Shown here one piece after another: positions 37,223 to 45,599 of a DNA stretch of 64,000 nt (within the stretch, counting starts at the first letter, position 1; each line of letters opens with the position of its first letter). The notes beneath the pieces were generated by a model. That model saw nothing but the letters and a program-made list of their open reading frames with translations. It was not told the origin of the DNA and did no database searches. Position numbers and translations under genes: made by a program. The DNA lies in NCBI RefSeq assembly GCF_029643425.1, contig NZ_CP119106.1:3348001-3412000 (forward strand), read 5' to 3'. The DNA is from Isoptericola sp. AK164 (lineage in GTDB: Bacteria; Actinomycetota; Actinomycetes; Actinomycetales; Cellulomonadaceae).

Positions 37223-38773
37223 ATGACCAGACGCCGCACCCTCGTGGCCGCGCTCGCGGCCACCGGCGTGGCCCTCGCCGGGATGCCCGCGAGCGCCGCC
37301 GACGACCGACCGACCCCGCCCCGCGGCGCCCCGCCCGGCCTGCTGCAGCACTGGGCCGAGGACACCTGGACCTCGTTCGAGGCCCTCGTGGTGGACTCCA
37401 CGGGCCTGCCGGACGACAACATCGGCGGTGACCTGAGCGCCGAGAGCCGCGGCGGGTACACCTCGCCGACCAACATCGGCGCCTACCTGTGGAGCACCGT
37501 CGTCGCGCGCGACACGGGGATCATCGGCGCGGACGAGGCCCGCGAGCGCATGGCGACCACGCTGGACACCGTCGCCGAGCTGGAGAAGCACGACGCCAGC
37601 GGCATGTTCTACAACTGGTACGACCCGGCCACCGGCGCCAAGCTCGACGAGCTCGGCGAGGGCGACCCGGTCGAGCCGTTCCTGTCCAGCGTCGACAACG
37701 GCTGGCTCGCCACGGGTCTGCTCCTCACCGCGAACGCCGAGCCGTCGCTGGCGGACGAGGCGGACGCGATCCGGGACGGGATGGACTTCGGCTGCTTCTA
37801 CGACCCGGACGTGAACCAGATCCGCGGCGGGTTCTGGGACACCGACCAGGACAACCCGGCCCTGCCCACCGACGACTACTGCGGCATGGGGACCGACGTC
37901 TGGTACACGGGCCACCACTACGGCGCGTTCAACACCGAGCCGCGGATCGCCTCCTACCTGGGGATCGCCGAGGAGCAGATCCCGGCCGAGCACTACTTCG
38001 GGCCGGTGCGCACCTTCGCCCCCACCTGCGACTGGTCCTGGACGGAGACCAAGGCGTCCGGCGAGTGGCAGAGCTACCTGGGCGTCGACGTCTTCGAGGG
38101 CACGCTCCCCTACCGCGGCATGGACATCGTGCCGACCTGGGGAGGCAGCATGTTCGAGGCACTCATGGTGCCGCTGTTCGTCCCCGAGGAGGAGTGGGGC
38201 ACCGACTCCTGGGCCGTCAACCACCCGCTGTACGTCCAGGGGCAGATCGAGCACGGCCTCGAGGAGGCCGACTACGGCTACTGGGGCTTCTCGCCGTCGA
38301 ACGACCCCGCCGGCGGCTACCGCGAGTACGGCGTCGACCAGCTCGGCATGGACGGCCCCGGATACACCTCCGACCAGGAGCGCACCTCCGTGGACCAGCC
38401 GTACGAGGGCTGCCGGGAGGGCTCCGAGGCCCCGACCGAGTACGGCGACGGCGTCGTCACCCCGCACGCCTCGTTCCTGGCCCTGCGGTACGCGCCGCAG
38501 GAGGCCGTCAAGAACCTGCGCAACATCGCACGGGACTTCGACGCCTACGGCCCGGGCGGCTTCTACGACGCCGTCGCGGTGCGCTCCGGGCAGGTCTCCG
38601 AGCGCTACCTCGCCCTCGACCAGGGCATGATCATGGCGGCACTCGGCAACGCGCTCGCGGACGACGCGATGCATGACTACGTCGCCGACGGCGCCGTGGA
38701 GGACTCGCTGCGCCCGCTGATGGAGATGGAGGAGTTCGGCTCCTCCGGGCGCAGGTCGTCGCACGGCGGCTGA
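37223..38773 (+). CDS. Secreted GH144-like protein, putative endo-beta-1,2-glucanase
   Basis: 516 aa from the ATG at 37223 after GAGGAGAC. Signal peptide ends near GMPASAADD. The body is an (alpha/alpha)6 toroid of the 'putative glucoamylase' (PF10091) type: TSPTNIGAYLWSTVVARD, SSVDNGWLATGLLLTAN, PTWGGSMFEALMVPLF, YGYWGFSPSND, YALDQGMIMAALGNAL-like end. GH144 endo-beta-1,2-glucanases belong to this fold and motif class. Secretion plus a coupled importer and beta-glucosidase fits breakdown of extracellular beta-1,2-glucan. GH144 versus a related PF10091 clade cannot be settled by eye. Confidence 0.8.
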   Translation: MTRRRTLVAALAATGVALAGMPASAADDRPTPPRGAPPGLLQHWAEDTWTSFEALVVDSTGLPDDNIGGDLSAESRGGYTSPTNIGAYLWSTVVARDTGIIGADEARERMATTLDTVAELEKHDASGMFYNWYDPATGAKLDELGEGDPVEPFLSSVDNGWLATGLLLTANAEPSLADEADAIRDGMDFGCFYDPDVNQIRGGFWDTDQDNPALPTDDYCGMGTDVWYTGHHYGAFNTEPRIASYLGIAEEQIPAEHYFGPVRTFAPTCDWSWTETKASGEWQSYLGVDVFEGTLPYRGMDIVPTWGGSMFEALMVPLFVPEEEWGTDSWAVNHPLYVQGQIEHGLEEADYGYWGFSPSNDPAGGYREYGVDQLGMDGPGYTSDQERTSVDQPYEGCREGSEAPTEYGDGVVTPHASFLALRYAPQEAVKNLRNIARDFDAYGPGGFYDAVAVRSGQVSERYLALDQGMIMAALGNALADDAMHDYVADGAVEDSLRPLMEMEEFGSSGRRSSHGG

Positions 38774-38779
38774 CGACGT

Positions 38780-38831
38780 CGGGCACGGGCGGGCCCCGGG
38801 AGGCACGCCTCCCGGGGCCCGCCCGTGCCCG
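38780..38831. terminator. Bidirectional 25-bp hairpin terminator
   Basis: A perfect 25-bp inverted repeat (38780-38804 with 38807-38831) with a 2-nt centre sits between the convergent GH144-like and LacI genes; it would terminate both. Confidence 0.85.
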
Positions 38832-38833
38832 CC

Positions 38834-39823
38834 TCACGACCGGGCCGGACAGCCGCAGCTCTCCCGGACCACGAGGTCACCGTGCAGCGCTTCGTGCACC
38901 ACCCGCGCGGGAGAGCGGACCAGGTGCGTCACGGCCATCTCCGCCATGCGCCGGATCGGCTGCGCGACGGTCGTCAGTCGCGGTGACGCATGGGCGCCGG
39001 CCGCGGTGCCGTCCATGGCGACGACGGCGATGTCGCCCGGCACCCGGGCACCGAGTCGTCCGAGCCCGGTGACGAGCCCGATCGCCTGGACCTCGGAGGC
39101 CACCATGACGGCGGTCGGGGCGTCCCCCGCCAGCAGCTCGTTCGCGATGTCAGCACCGGCGGCGAGGGTGAAGGCCGAGGTGCGCAGCTCGCGCCACGGA
39201 GGTCGTCCCGCCTCCTGCAGCGCATGCAGGTAGCCCTCGCGCCGCAGGGTCGAGACCCCGGTGTCGGGCCCGCCCACGAACGCGATCCGGTCGTGGGCGT
39301 GCTCCACCAGGTGCCGGGTCCCGAGGTAGGCACCCGTGGCGTTCTCGACGCGGATCGTGGAGATCGGTGCCGCGTCGGGGGCACGGTCGAGCGCGATGAC
39401 GGGGATCGCGAGGTCGGTGAGGTCGCTCAGGTCGGTCTCCTCGGAGGTGGAGGCCAGGATCAGCCCGTCGATCCTGCGCTCGGCGAGGCTCGTGACGTAG
39501 GTACGTTCCCTGGCGCTGCTGTCGGCGCTGTTGCAGACCATCACGGCGTAGCCGATGCCGAAGGCGGCGTCCTCCACGGCGTGCGCGAGCTCCCCGAAGA
39601 AGGGGTTCACCGCGTCCGGGACGACGAGCCCGAGCGTGCTGGTCCGCCCGACGCGCAAGGAGCGCGCCAGCCCGTCGGGGCGGTAGCCGAGCTCGTGGAC
39701 CGCCGCGAGCACGCGCTCGCGCGCCGCAGCAGAGACAGGACGAGGCCCGTCGTTGAGAACGTAGGAGACGAGGGCGGGGGAGACCCCGGCCCGTCGCGCC
39801 ACGTCGTTCCGGGTGACAGCCAG
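38834..39823 (-). CDS. LacI-family regulator with apparent CTG start
   Basis: 329 aa if started at CTG 39823. A GTG at 39802 would remove the first seven residues of the DNA-binding domain. From the CTG the protein begins (M)AVTRNDVARRAGVSPALVSY, aligning exactly with the ATG-started paralog at 45600 (MAVTRNDVARAAGVSSAVVSY), and GGAAGGA lies seven bases upstream. The sensor domain shows TLGLVVPDAVNPFFGELA and DIAVVAMDGT; it ends VRESCGCPARS, like other regulators here. It follows the aldolase gene behind a terminator hairpin and likely controls the sugar locus to its right together with the paralog. Confidence 0.88.
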   Translation of the reverse strand: MAVTRNDVARRAGVSPALVSYVLNDGPRPVSAAARERVLAAVHELGYRPDGLARSLRVGRTSTLGLVVPDAVNPFFGELAHAVEDAAFGIGYAVMVCNSADSSARERTYVTSLAERRIDGLILASTSEETDLSDLTDLAIPVIALDRAPDAAPISTIRVENATGAYLGTRHLVEHAHDRIAFVGGPDTGVSTLRREGYLHALQEAGRPPWRELRTSAFTLAAGADIANELLAGDAPTAVMVASEVQAIGLVTGLGRLGARVPGDIAVVAMDGTAAGAHASPRLTTVAQPIRRMAEMAVTHLVRSPARVVHEALHGDLVVRESCGCPARS

Positions 39824-39858
39824 GGCAGTTCCTTCCGTCCGGGAGGTCTCAGGGGACG

Positions 39859-39895
39859 GCAGGTGGGTGGACCCGCACCGGGTCCACCCACCTGC
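39859..39895 (-). terminator. Hairpin terminator after the RraA-like gene
   Basis: A perfect 16-bp stem (39859-39874 with 39880-39895) with a 5-nt loop follows the RraA-like stop on the minus strand and precedes the LacI ribosome site by about 25 nt. It may end the sugar operon or attenuate read-through into the regulator. Confidence 0.8.
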
Positions 39896-39896
39896 A

Positions 39897-39924
39897 GGGT
39901 GCTCAGTCGAGGGTGCTCAGTCGC
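39897..39924. repeat. 14-bp tandem duplication over the RraA-like stop codon
   Basis: GGGTGCTCAGTCGA (39897-39910) is followed directly by GGGTGCTCAGTCGC (39911-39924). The stop codon of the RraA-like gene lies in the second copy, so a spare TGA follows, though out of frame by the 14-nt period. Confidence 0.8.
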
Positions 39925-40693
39925 GGTTGAGCATCGCCTTGAGCTTCTCCGGGGTCGGCGCGTACGGGTGCGTCGGCACGTCGAACTTCGACTCGGTGCT
40001 CTCGTTGCGCGGGATGCCGAGGGCGTCGAAGAGGTAGCCGCGGGCGATCTTGTCCTGCTCGGACTCCTGGATCGCGTACTTCAGGACCCCGTCGATGATG
40101 TCCTGCGGGACGACGATCGCGCCGTCGCCGTCGGCGACGATCAGGTCGCCGGGACGCACGATCTGACCACCGATCTCGACGGGCACGCTGTGGCCTCCCC
40201 ACTCCACCCGGCCCTGGTACATCGGCTGGACGACCCAGCGCGACCAGACCCCGATGTGCTTGGAGTCCAGGGTCTCGTCCGTGTCCCGCGCACCGCCGTT
40301 CGTGAGGACACCCTGGGCGCCGAGCGCGGCCCAGATCATCGAGTCCATCGATCCCACGGCCGGGGTCGGGGTGTTGCACGTGTCGACGACGAGGAACGTG
40401 GTCTCGTCGATCAGGTCCGCCATGTCGTTGGCGAAGACCTCGCCGTACCAGTACTCGTACGCCCAGGTGGTGTACTCGTCCGGGGTCATCGTCGGGACCT
40501 TCTGCTGGGTGGGGATGTGGCGCATCGTGTGCGCGAAGCCCGCCCGCTTGGTCCGCCACAGCGGTCGGATCTCCGGGGAGACCGTGCCGAAGTGGTGGTA
40601 CCCCATCCAGTCGAGACCGTCCCGGATGTCAGTCACCCGCAGGTGCTTGACCGTCTCGAGGATCTCCTTCTTCCGCTCGTCGGTGAGCGCCAT
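39917..40693 (-). CDS. RraA-like aldolase/decarboxylase family protein
   Basis: 258 aa from the ATG at 40693 after AAAGGG. The RraA fold signature is seen in WAALGAQGVLTNGGARDTDE, where the GxRD motif binds metal and the keto acid in HMG/CHA aldolases, and in RPGDLIVADGDGAIVVPQD. Such proteins cleave or decarboxylate short keto acids with Mg2+ or Mn2+; catalytic members are often about 220-240 aa and this one has N- and C-terminal extensions. Last gene of a leftward operon with kinase, transporter and isomerase; it may split the product of the sugar pathway. The substrate is unknown. Confidence 0.82.
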   Translation of the reverse strand: MALTDERKKEILETVKHLRVTDIRDGLDWMGYHHFGTVSPEIRPLWRTKRAGFAHTMRHIPTQQKVPTMTPDEYTTWAYEYWYGEVFANDMADLIDETTFLVVDTCNTPTPAVGSMDSMIWAALGAQGVLTNGGARDTDETLDSKHIGVWSRWVVQPMYQGRVEWGGHSVPVEIGGQIVRPGDLIVADGDGAIVVPQDIIDGVLKYAIQESEQDKIARGYLFDALGIPRNESTESKFDVPTHPYAPTPEKLKAMLNRD

Positions 40694-40773
40694 GGTGTAG
40701 CCCTTTCTCGCGTGGATCCTGCGTCTCCGCCACGCACGCTCGCGCGGCGGTGCACCACCGTCCCGGTGGTCCC

Positions 40774-41265
40774 CTACCGACCCCCTTCCGGCCCGCCGTC
40801 CGCGGTCCTCCCGGACCGCGCGGCCGCCGTCTCCAGGTCGGAGAGCTGTTGGACACGGCGCCGGAAGTCGGCGTCCGTGCTGAAGGTGGCGCCCAGGAAG
40901 GCGCGGACCACGTCCTGGGCGATGACTCGCCCCACGACCCAGGCGCCGAGACACGCGACGTTGACGTCGTCGTGCTCGACCCCCTGCCGGGCGACGAAGG
41001 TGTCGTGGATGACGGCGGCGCGGATCCCGGGGACCTTGTTCGCGGCGATCGCGGCGCCGACGCCGGTGCCGCAGACCAGCAACCCGCGGTCGGCCCGCCC
41101 TCCGACCACCAGGTCGGTGACGCGCTGCGTCATCAAGGGGAAGTCGACGGGGTCGTCGCTGTCGGTCCCGACGTCCACGACCTCGTGTCCCAGCTCGTGC
41201 AGCAGATCGACGACGACCGGTTTGAGTGCGAAGCCGGCGTGGTCGTTCGAGACGGCGATGCGCAT
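40774..41265 (-). CDS. RpiB/LacAB-family sugar-phosphate isomerase
   Basis: 163 aa from the ATG at 41265, nine bases after AAGGG; an ATG at 41274 would abut that site. The family start is MRIAVSNDHAGFALK, and the active-site Cys is C65 in LLVCGTGVG. RpiB-type enzymes interconvert aldose and ketose phosphates (ribose-5-P, allose-6-P, galactose-6-P, erythrulose-4-P). Directly follows the permease gene. Likely isomerises the phosphate made by the PfkB kinase in this operon; the substrate is not identified. Confidence 0.92.
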   Translation of the reverse strand: MRIAVSNDHAGFALKPVVVDLLHELGHEVVDVGTDSDDPVDFPLMTQRVTDLVVGGRADRGLLVCGTGVGAAIAANKVPGIRAAVIHDTFVARQGVEHDDVNVACLGAWVVGRVIAQDVVRAFLGATFSTDADFRRRVQQLSDLETAAARSGRTADGGPEGGR

Positions 41266-41270
41266 GGGTG

Positions 41271-42191
41271 TCATCCCTTCAGTCCGGAGGTGGCGATGCC
41301 TTCGACGAGTAGTCGTTGGAAGGCGATGAAGACGCCGAGCACCGGGAGCAGCGAGATCACCGACATCGCGAACAGGGCCCCGAAGGCCGAGTAGGAGGTC
41401 GCGTCGATGAACGAGCGCAGCGCCAGCGGCACCGTGTAGAGCTCGGTGTCGGTCAGGTAGATCAGCGGCGTGAAGAAGTCGTTCCAGCTGTAGATGAACG
41501 AGAAGATCGCGGTGGTGGCCAGCGCCGGCTTCGACAGCGGCAGGACGACCCGGGCGAAGATGCCCACGTGACCGCAGCCGTCGATCCGGGCCGCCTCGTC
41601 GAGCTCTCGCGGGATCGCGCGGAAGAACTGGACCAGCAGGAAGACGAAGAAGGCGTCGGTGGCCAGCAGCTTCGGAACGATGAACGGCAGGTAGGTGTTG
41701 ATCCAGTCCAGCTCTCTGAACAGGATGTACTGCGGGATGAGGATGACGTGGTGCGGCAGCATCAGCGTGCCGAGCATCACCCCGAACCACACCTTCTTCG
41801 CGGCGAAGTCGATCCGCGCGAACGCGTAGGCCGTCAACGAGCAGGCCACGAGGTTCGCGACGACGATCGCGCCCGACACCAGCAGCGAGTTCAGGATGAA
41901 CCGCAGGAACGGAACCCCGGAGACCCCCGCCCAGCCGTCGACGTAGCCGTCGAGAGTGAAGTGCTCCCCCGGCCAGACGCCGGGGTCGTTGATCTGCCCG
42001 TCCTCCCGGAAGGAGGCTCCGAGCATCCACGCCAGCGGGTAGAACATCATCGACGCCAGCGCGATCAGCATCAGGTGCCGGTACAGCTGCGGTCGCCCGA
42101 TCGGGCGGGTGCGGCGGCCGCTGGCGCCTCCCCGTCGGGTCGGGGCGCCGGCCCCGCGGGTCTGCGGCTCGGTGGTGTTGAGAGTGCTCAT
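41271..42191 (-). CDS. Sugar ABC transporter permease (MalG-type)
   Basis: 306 aa; the ATG at 42191 overlaps the upstream permease stop by 4 nt. Six membrane segments after a basic N-terminus; EAA loop DEAARIDGCGHVGIFARVVLP; ends QRLLVEGIATSGLKG. Forms the importer with the permease at 42188 and binding protein at 43172. No ATPase gene here. Confidence 0.94.
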   Translation of the reverse strand: MSTLNTTEPQTRGAGAPTRRGGASGRRTRPIGRPQLYRHLMLIALASMMFYPLAWMLGASFREDGQINDPGVWPGEHFTLDGYVDGWAGVSGVPFLRFILNSLLVSGAIVVANLVACSLTAYAFARIDFAAKKVWFGVMLGTLMLPHHVILIPQYILFRELDWINTYLPFIVPKLLATDAFFVFLLVQFFRAIPRELDEAARIDGCGHVGIFARVVLPLSKPALATTAIFSFIYSWNDFFTPLIYLTDTELYTVPLALRSFIDATSYSAFGALFAMSVISLLPVLGVFIAFQRLLVEGIATSGLKG

Positions 42192-43144
42192 CGCTCGTCT
42201 CCGTAGTGCACCAGTCGCCGGCTGAGGGCGAACAGCAGAGCCGTGATCGCCGCGCTGACGATCAGCAGCACCCAGCCGAGTGCCGAGGCGTACCCCATCT
42301 GGAAGTCGACGAAGCCGCGCTGGTACAGGTACAAGGTGTAGAAGAGGGTCGAGTCCGCCGGCCCGCCGGTGCCGTTGCTGACGATGTAGGCGGTGTTGAA
42401 CGCCTGGAAGGCGGCCACCATGTTCATCAGGACGTTGAACAGGATCACCGGGCTCAGCATCGGCAGGGTGATCGAGACGAACTTGCGCCAGGTCCCCGCC
42501 CCGTCGACGGTCGCCGCCTCGTAGAGCTCCGCCGGGATGTTCTTCAGCCCGGCCAGGTAGATGATCATGGCCGCACCGAACTGCCAGACGTTCAGCACGA
42601 TCAGGGTGTCGAGCGCCGTCGCGGGTTCACCGATCCACGAGTAGCCCGTGTCGATGCCGACGATCCCCAGCAGCCCGTTGAAGAGCCCGTCGCCCTGGAA
42701 GACGAAGCGCCACAGGATCGCGATCGCCACGCTCCCCCCGATCAGCGAGGGCACGTAGAAGAGCGCGCGGTAGACGGGCAGACCGCGGATGCCCCGGTTC
42801 AGGACGCTGGCCAGGAACAGGGCGAACACCTGCACCAGCGGCACCGACACCACCAGGTAGACGAGGGTGACCCGCAGCGCCGAGAGGAAGCGTGGGTCGT
42901 CGGTGAGCATGCGCTCGTAGTTGGCCGTGCCGACCCACTCCGGGCTGCCGAGCACCGAGTAGTCGGTGAAGGACAGGTAGAGCGAGACGACGACGGGTCC
43001 GCCGACGATGCCGAGGAAGCCGAGGAACCAGGGCGCCATGAAGGCGTAGCCGGCCAGGTTCTCCCGCCGTCGCCGCGACCGCGGGCCGACGGTGCCCCTC
43101 GGTCGTGCGGCGGGCGAGCTGGTGCGTTGCGTGGTGGTCGTCAT
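42188..43144 (-). CDS. Sugar ABC transporter permease (MalF-type)
   Basis: 318 aa from the ATG at 43144. Basic Ser/Arg-rich N-terminus, six membrane segments, EAA loop YEAATVDGAGTWRKFVSITLP. It begins 27 nt after the binding-protein stop and overlaps the next permease. Same importer as its neighbours. Confidence 0.94.
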   Translation of the reverse strand: MTTTTQRTSSPAARPRGTVGPRSRRRRENLAGYAFMAPWFLGFLGIVGGPVVVSLYLSFTDYSVLGSPEWVGTANYERMLTDDPRFLSALRVTLVYLVVSVPLVQVFALFLASVLNRGIRGLPVYRALFYVPSLIGGSVAIAILWRFVFQGDGLFNGLLGIVGIDTGYSWIGEPATALDTLIVLNVWQFGAAMIIYLAGLKNIPAELYEAATVDGAGTWRKFVSITLPMLSPVILFNVLMNMVAAFQAFNTAYIVSNGTGGPADSTLFYTLYLYQRGFVDFQMGYASALGWVLLIVSAAITALLFALSRRLVHYGDER

Positions 43145-43171
43145 CAGGGAGCTCCCGTGTGGTGCGCTGCC

Positions 43172-44482
43172 TCAGGAGAGGGCTTCGTCGGCAGCGGAGA
43201 AGAACGACTCCACGGCTTCGTCCACCGACATCTCGCCGAAGGCCGCCGCGGAGTACACCCGGCGCAGCTCGTTGGTCATCGTGTTGAGGCCCGCGGGATA
43301 GGTGGTCGTGGCGAGGTCTCCGGCGTCGGTCAGCTCCTGCAGGATCGTGACGTTCTGCTTGACGCCGTCCGGTGTCTCGGGGTCGTCGAGCAGGGCGTCC
43401 TGAGCGCTCTGGTTGGTGAGGATCCCGTTGTCGGACCGGAAGGCGAGGGCGGCGTCGGTGTCGTTCGCGAAGAAGTCCACGAAGGCGGCTGCCGTCGCCA
43501 CGTTGTCGCAGTCGGTCGGGATCGAGATGCCGTTGGCACCGAGCACGTTGGCGGGCCGGTCCGGCGACTCGCTCGGCATGGATGTCCACGCCACGTCCTC
43601 GGGGTCGCCCGCCCCGGCGAGAGCCTCCTCCATGATGTAGATGTGCGGGATGTCCCGCGTTCCCGCGACGACCTGCCGGGTGGCCATCGGGGTGAGCTCC
43701 AGGGCGCCCTCCATCGTGGGGATCATGGCGGGCGGGATGACGGCCTCGTCCTCGGCCAGCCCGATCCAGTACTCGAAGTACTCGGTGAGCAGCTCCCGGT
43801 CGAACCCGAGCTCGTCGCCGTCGAACATCTGCTCGCCGTGCCCGACCACCCAGGAGGTCAGGGTGAACATGATCCCGCCCTCGTTCTCCCCGGGGTACAC
43901 GCCGTCGGGGAGCTCGCCACGCATGGCCCGCAGCCAGTCGGCGTACTCCGCCCAGGTCATGTCGTCGCCCGGCGCGGAGACGCCGGCGCTCTCGGCCAGG
44001 TCGGCGTTGTAGGCGAGGACACGCACGAACGTGCCGGTCGGGATCATGACCTGCTCCCCGTCGACCTGCCCGGCGGCCAGGACGTCCTCCGGGATCTCGG
44101 AGGTGTCGATCTCCCCGGACTCGATCAGGTCGTCCAGGGGACGCAGCACCCCGTTCTCGGCGTACTGGCTCAGGAAGGTGGTCTGCGTGCCGGTGGCGCA
44201 GGCGAGGTCTCCCCCGGCGGCACGCACCGTGAGTCGTTCGATGTAGGCGAGGTAGTCGGCCACCTCGGCGTCCACGGTGGCCCCGGGGTGCTCCTCGGCG
44301 AAGAGGGAGGCGACCTCCTCCACCAACCGGCCCCGGTCGGGGTTGCCCCAGAAGGAGTAGGCGATCTCACCGCCGACCTCCCCGCCGGCGTCGGAACCTT
44401 CGCCCCCGCCGCACGCGGCGACGGTGAGGGAGAGTGCTGCGACCGCGCCGGCGGTCGCCGTCAGTCGTGTCCTGTGCATCAT
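43172..44482 (-). CDS. Sugar ABC transporter substrate-binding lipoprotein
   Basis: 436 aa from the ATG at 44482 after GAGGAGAA. Lipobox VAAC followed by a Gly-rich linker. Family 1 solute-binding fold: IAYSFWGNPDRGRLVEEVAS, MIPTGTFVRVLAYNADLAES (short parts), VLGANGISIPTDCDN. Captures the sugar for the two permeases downstream. The adjacent kinase and isomerase suggest a monosaccharide or short-chain polyol ligand. Confidence 0.9.
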   Translation of the reverse strand: MMHRTRLTATAGAVAALSLTVAACGGGEGSDAGGEVGGEIAYSFWGNPDRGRLVEEVASLFAEEHPGATVDAEVADYLAYIERLTVRAAGGDLACATGTQTTFLSQYAENGVLRPLDDLIESGEIDTSEIPEDVLAAGQVDGEQVMIPTGTFVRVLAYNADLAESAGVSAPGDDMTWAEYADWLRAMRGELPDGVYPGENEGGIMFTLTSWVVGHGEQMFDGDELGFDRELLTEYFEYWIGLAEDEAVIPPAMIPTMEGALELTPMATRQVVAGTRDIPHIYIMEEALAGAGDPEDVAWTSMPSESPDRPANVLGANGISIPTDCDNVATAAAFVDFFANDTDAALAFRSDNGILTNQSAQDALLDDPETPDGVKQNVTILQELTDAGDLATTTYPAGLNTMTNELRRVYSAAAFGEMSVDEAVESFFSAADEALS

Positions 44483-44548
44483 GGTTCTCCTCTTCGTTGA
44501 GTTCGTCGATGTGACAGGGATTGCTGCGGGCCGACGTTCTCGACCCGT

Positions 44549-45454
44549 TCACGCCGAGCTGAGCTGGGCTCCTCGCCCTCGGACCGAGCGCGCCGCGGCG
44601 CTCGAGGCGGCGACCATCGCGTCCGGCATGCTCGCGCCGTTCGCGAGGACGGCCGCGAGGGTCCCGACGTAGACGTCGCCCGCACCCGTGGTGTCCACGA
44701 CGTCCTCCACGACGTCGGCGGGCACGACGACGGGTGGTGCGCCGGGTTCGACGAAGACCGAGCCACGTTCCCCGAGGGTCAGCAGGCACGCCGTGCCGGC
44801 CGCGTCCCCCGCGGCGCGTGCGAGGGTCTCGGCGTCGCGGGCATCGCTCCCCCGAGCCCCGGAGAGCGCCAGCGCCTCGGACTCGTTCACGACGACGACG
44901 TCGGCGGCGACGAGCGCCTCCCGGCGGAGGTCGACGTACGGGGCCAGGTTCAGGAGCACGCGGGCGCCGGCACCGCTCGCACGGACGGCGGCATGCTCGA
45001 CCATCGGTGCGTCGATCTCGCACTGCAGGACGACCACGTCGCCGGTGCCCAGCCCCGCGAGCGCCGCGTCGACGACGCCCGCCGTGAGTGCGCCGTTGGC
45101 GCCCGCCGCGACGACGATCTGGTTCCGCCCGGCGCGGTCGACGACGATGGCCGCCCTGCCGGTCGGGAGGCCGACCCGCTGGACGGAGTCGACCCCCACC
45201 CCGTGGGCCACCAGGTTCTCGACCACGGTGGCTGCGGTGTCGTCCCGACCGACCGCGCCGACGAAGTGGGTCGCCGCGCCCGCACGGGCCGCCGCTACCG
45301 CCTGGTTGGCACCCTTGCCGCCGAAGCCCCGATGGAAGTCGGCGGCGACCACGGTCTCGCCCGCACGGGGCATCGCCTCCACGTCGAAGACGAAGTCCTC
45401 GTTGGCCGAGCCGATCACCATCACCCGGCCCGTCGTGACGCCTGCATCACTCAT
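44549..45454 (-). CDS. Ribokinase-like PfkB sugar kinase
   Basis: 301 aa from the ATG at 45454, which has GGAG six bases upstream; an ATG at 45466 lacks a site. Ribokinase hallmarks: VIGSANEDFVFDVEAMP, substrate and anion region GFGGKGANQAVAAARAG, and the C-terminal catalytic DTTGAGDVYVG. It phosphorylates a sugar with ATP, usually ribose or a related pentose/hexose. First gene of the leftward operon kinase, binding protein, permeases, isomerase, aldolase. Confidence 0.92.
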   Translation of the reverse strand: MSDAGVTTGRVMVIGSANEDFVFDVEAMPRAGETVVAADFHRGFGGKGANQAVAAARAGAATHFVGAVGRDDTAATVVENLVAHGVGVDSVQRVGLPTGRAAIVVDRAGRNQIVVAAGANGALTAGVVDAALAGLGTGDVVVLQCEIDAPMVEHAAVRASGAGARVLLNLAPYVDLRREALVAADVVVVNESEALALSGARGSDARDAETLARAAGDAAGTACLLTLGERGSVFVEPGAPPVVVPADVVEDVVDTTGAGDVYVGTLAAVLANGASMPDAMVAASSAAARSVRGRGAQLSSA

Positions 45455-45468
45455 GTGTCGCTCCATTG

Positions 45469-45508
45469 CTCAACTCGTGTAGACCACACGCTATCTACTC
45501 GTGTTGAG
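45469..45508. promoter_or_regulatory. Paired inverted LacI-type operators
   Basis: CTCAACTCGTGTAG (45469-45482) and CTACTCGTGTTGAG (45495-45508) are inverted copies differing only in the central bases (CTCAACWCGWGTAG). They are centred 26 bp apart, between the PfkB kinase gene and the divergent LacI gene, and likely bind that LacI or its paralog. Confidence 0.65.
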
Positions 45509-45599
45509 TCTGGCAAGACGTCGACAGGAAAAGTCCTCTCACCTGCACGGACGCCCTGCTTCGCGAGGACTGCAGCGCTCTGACCAGTAGAGTTGCCGC

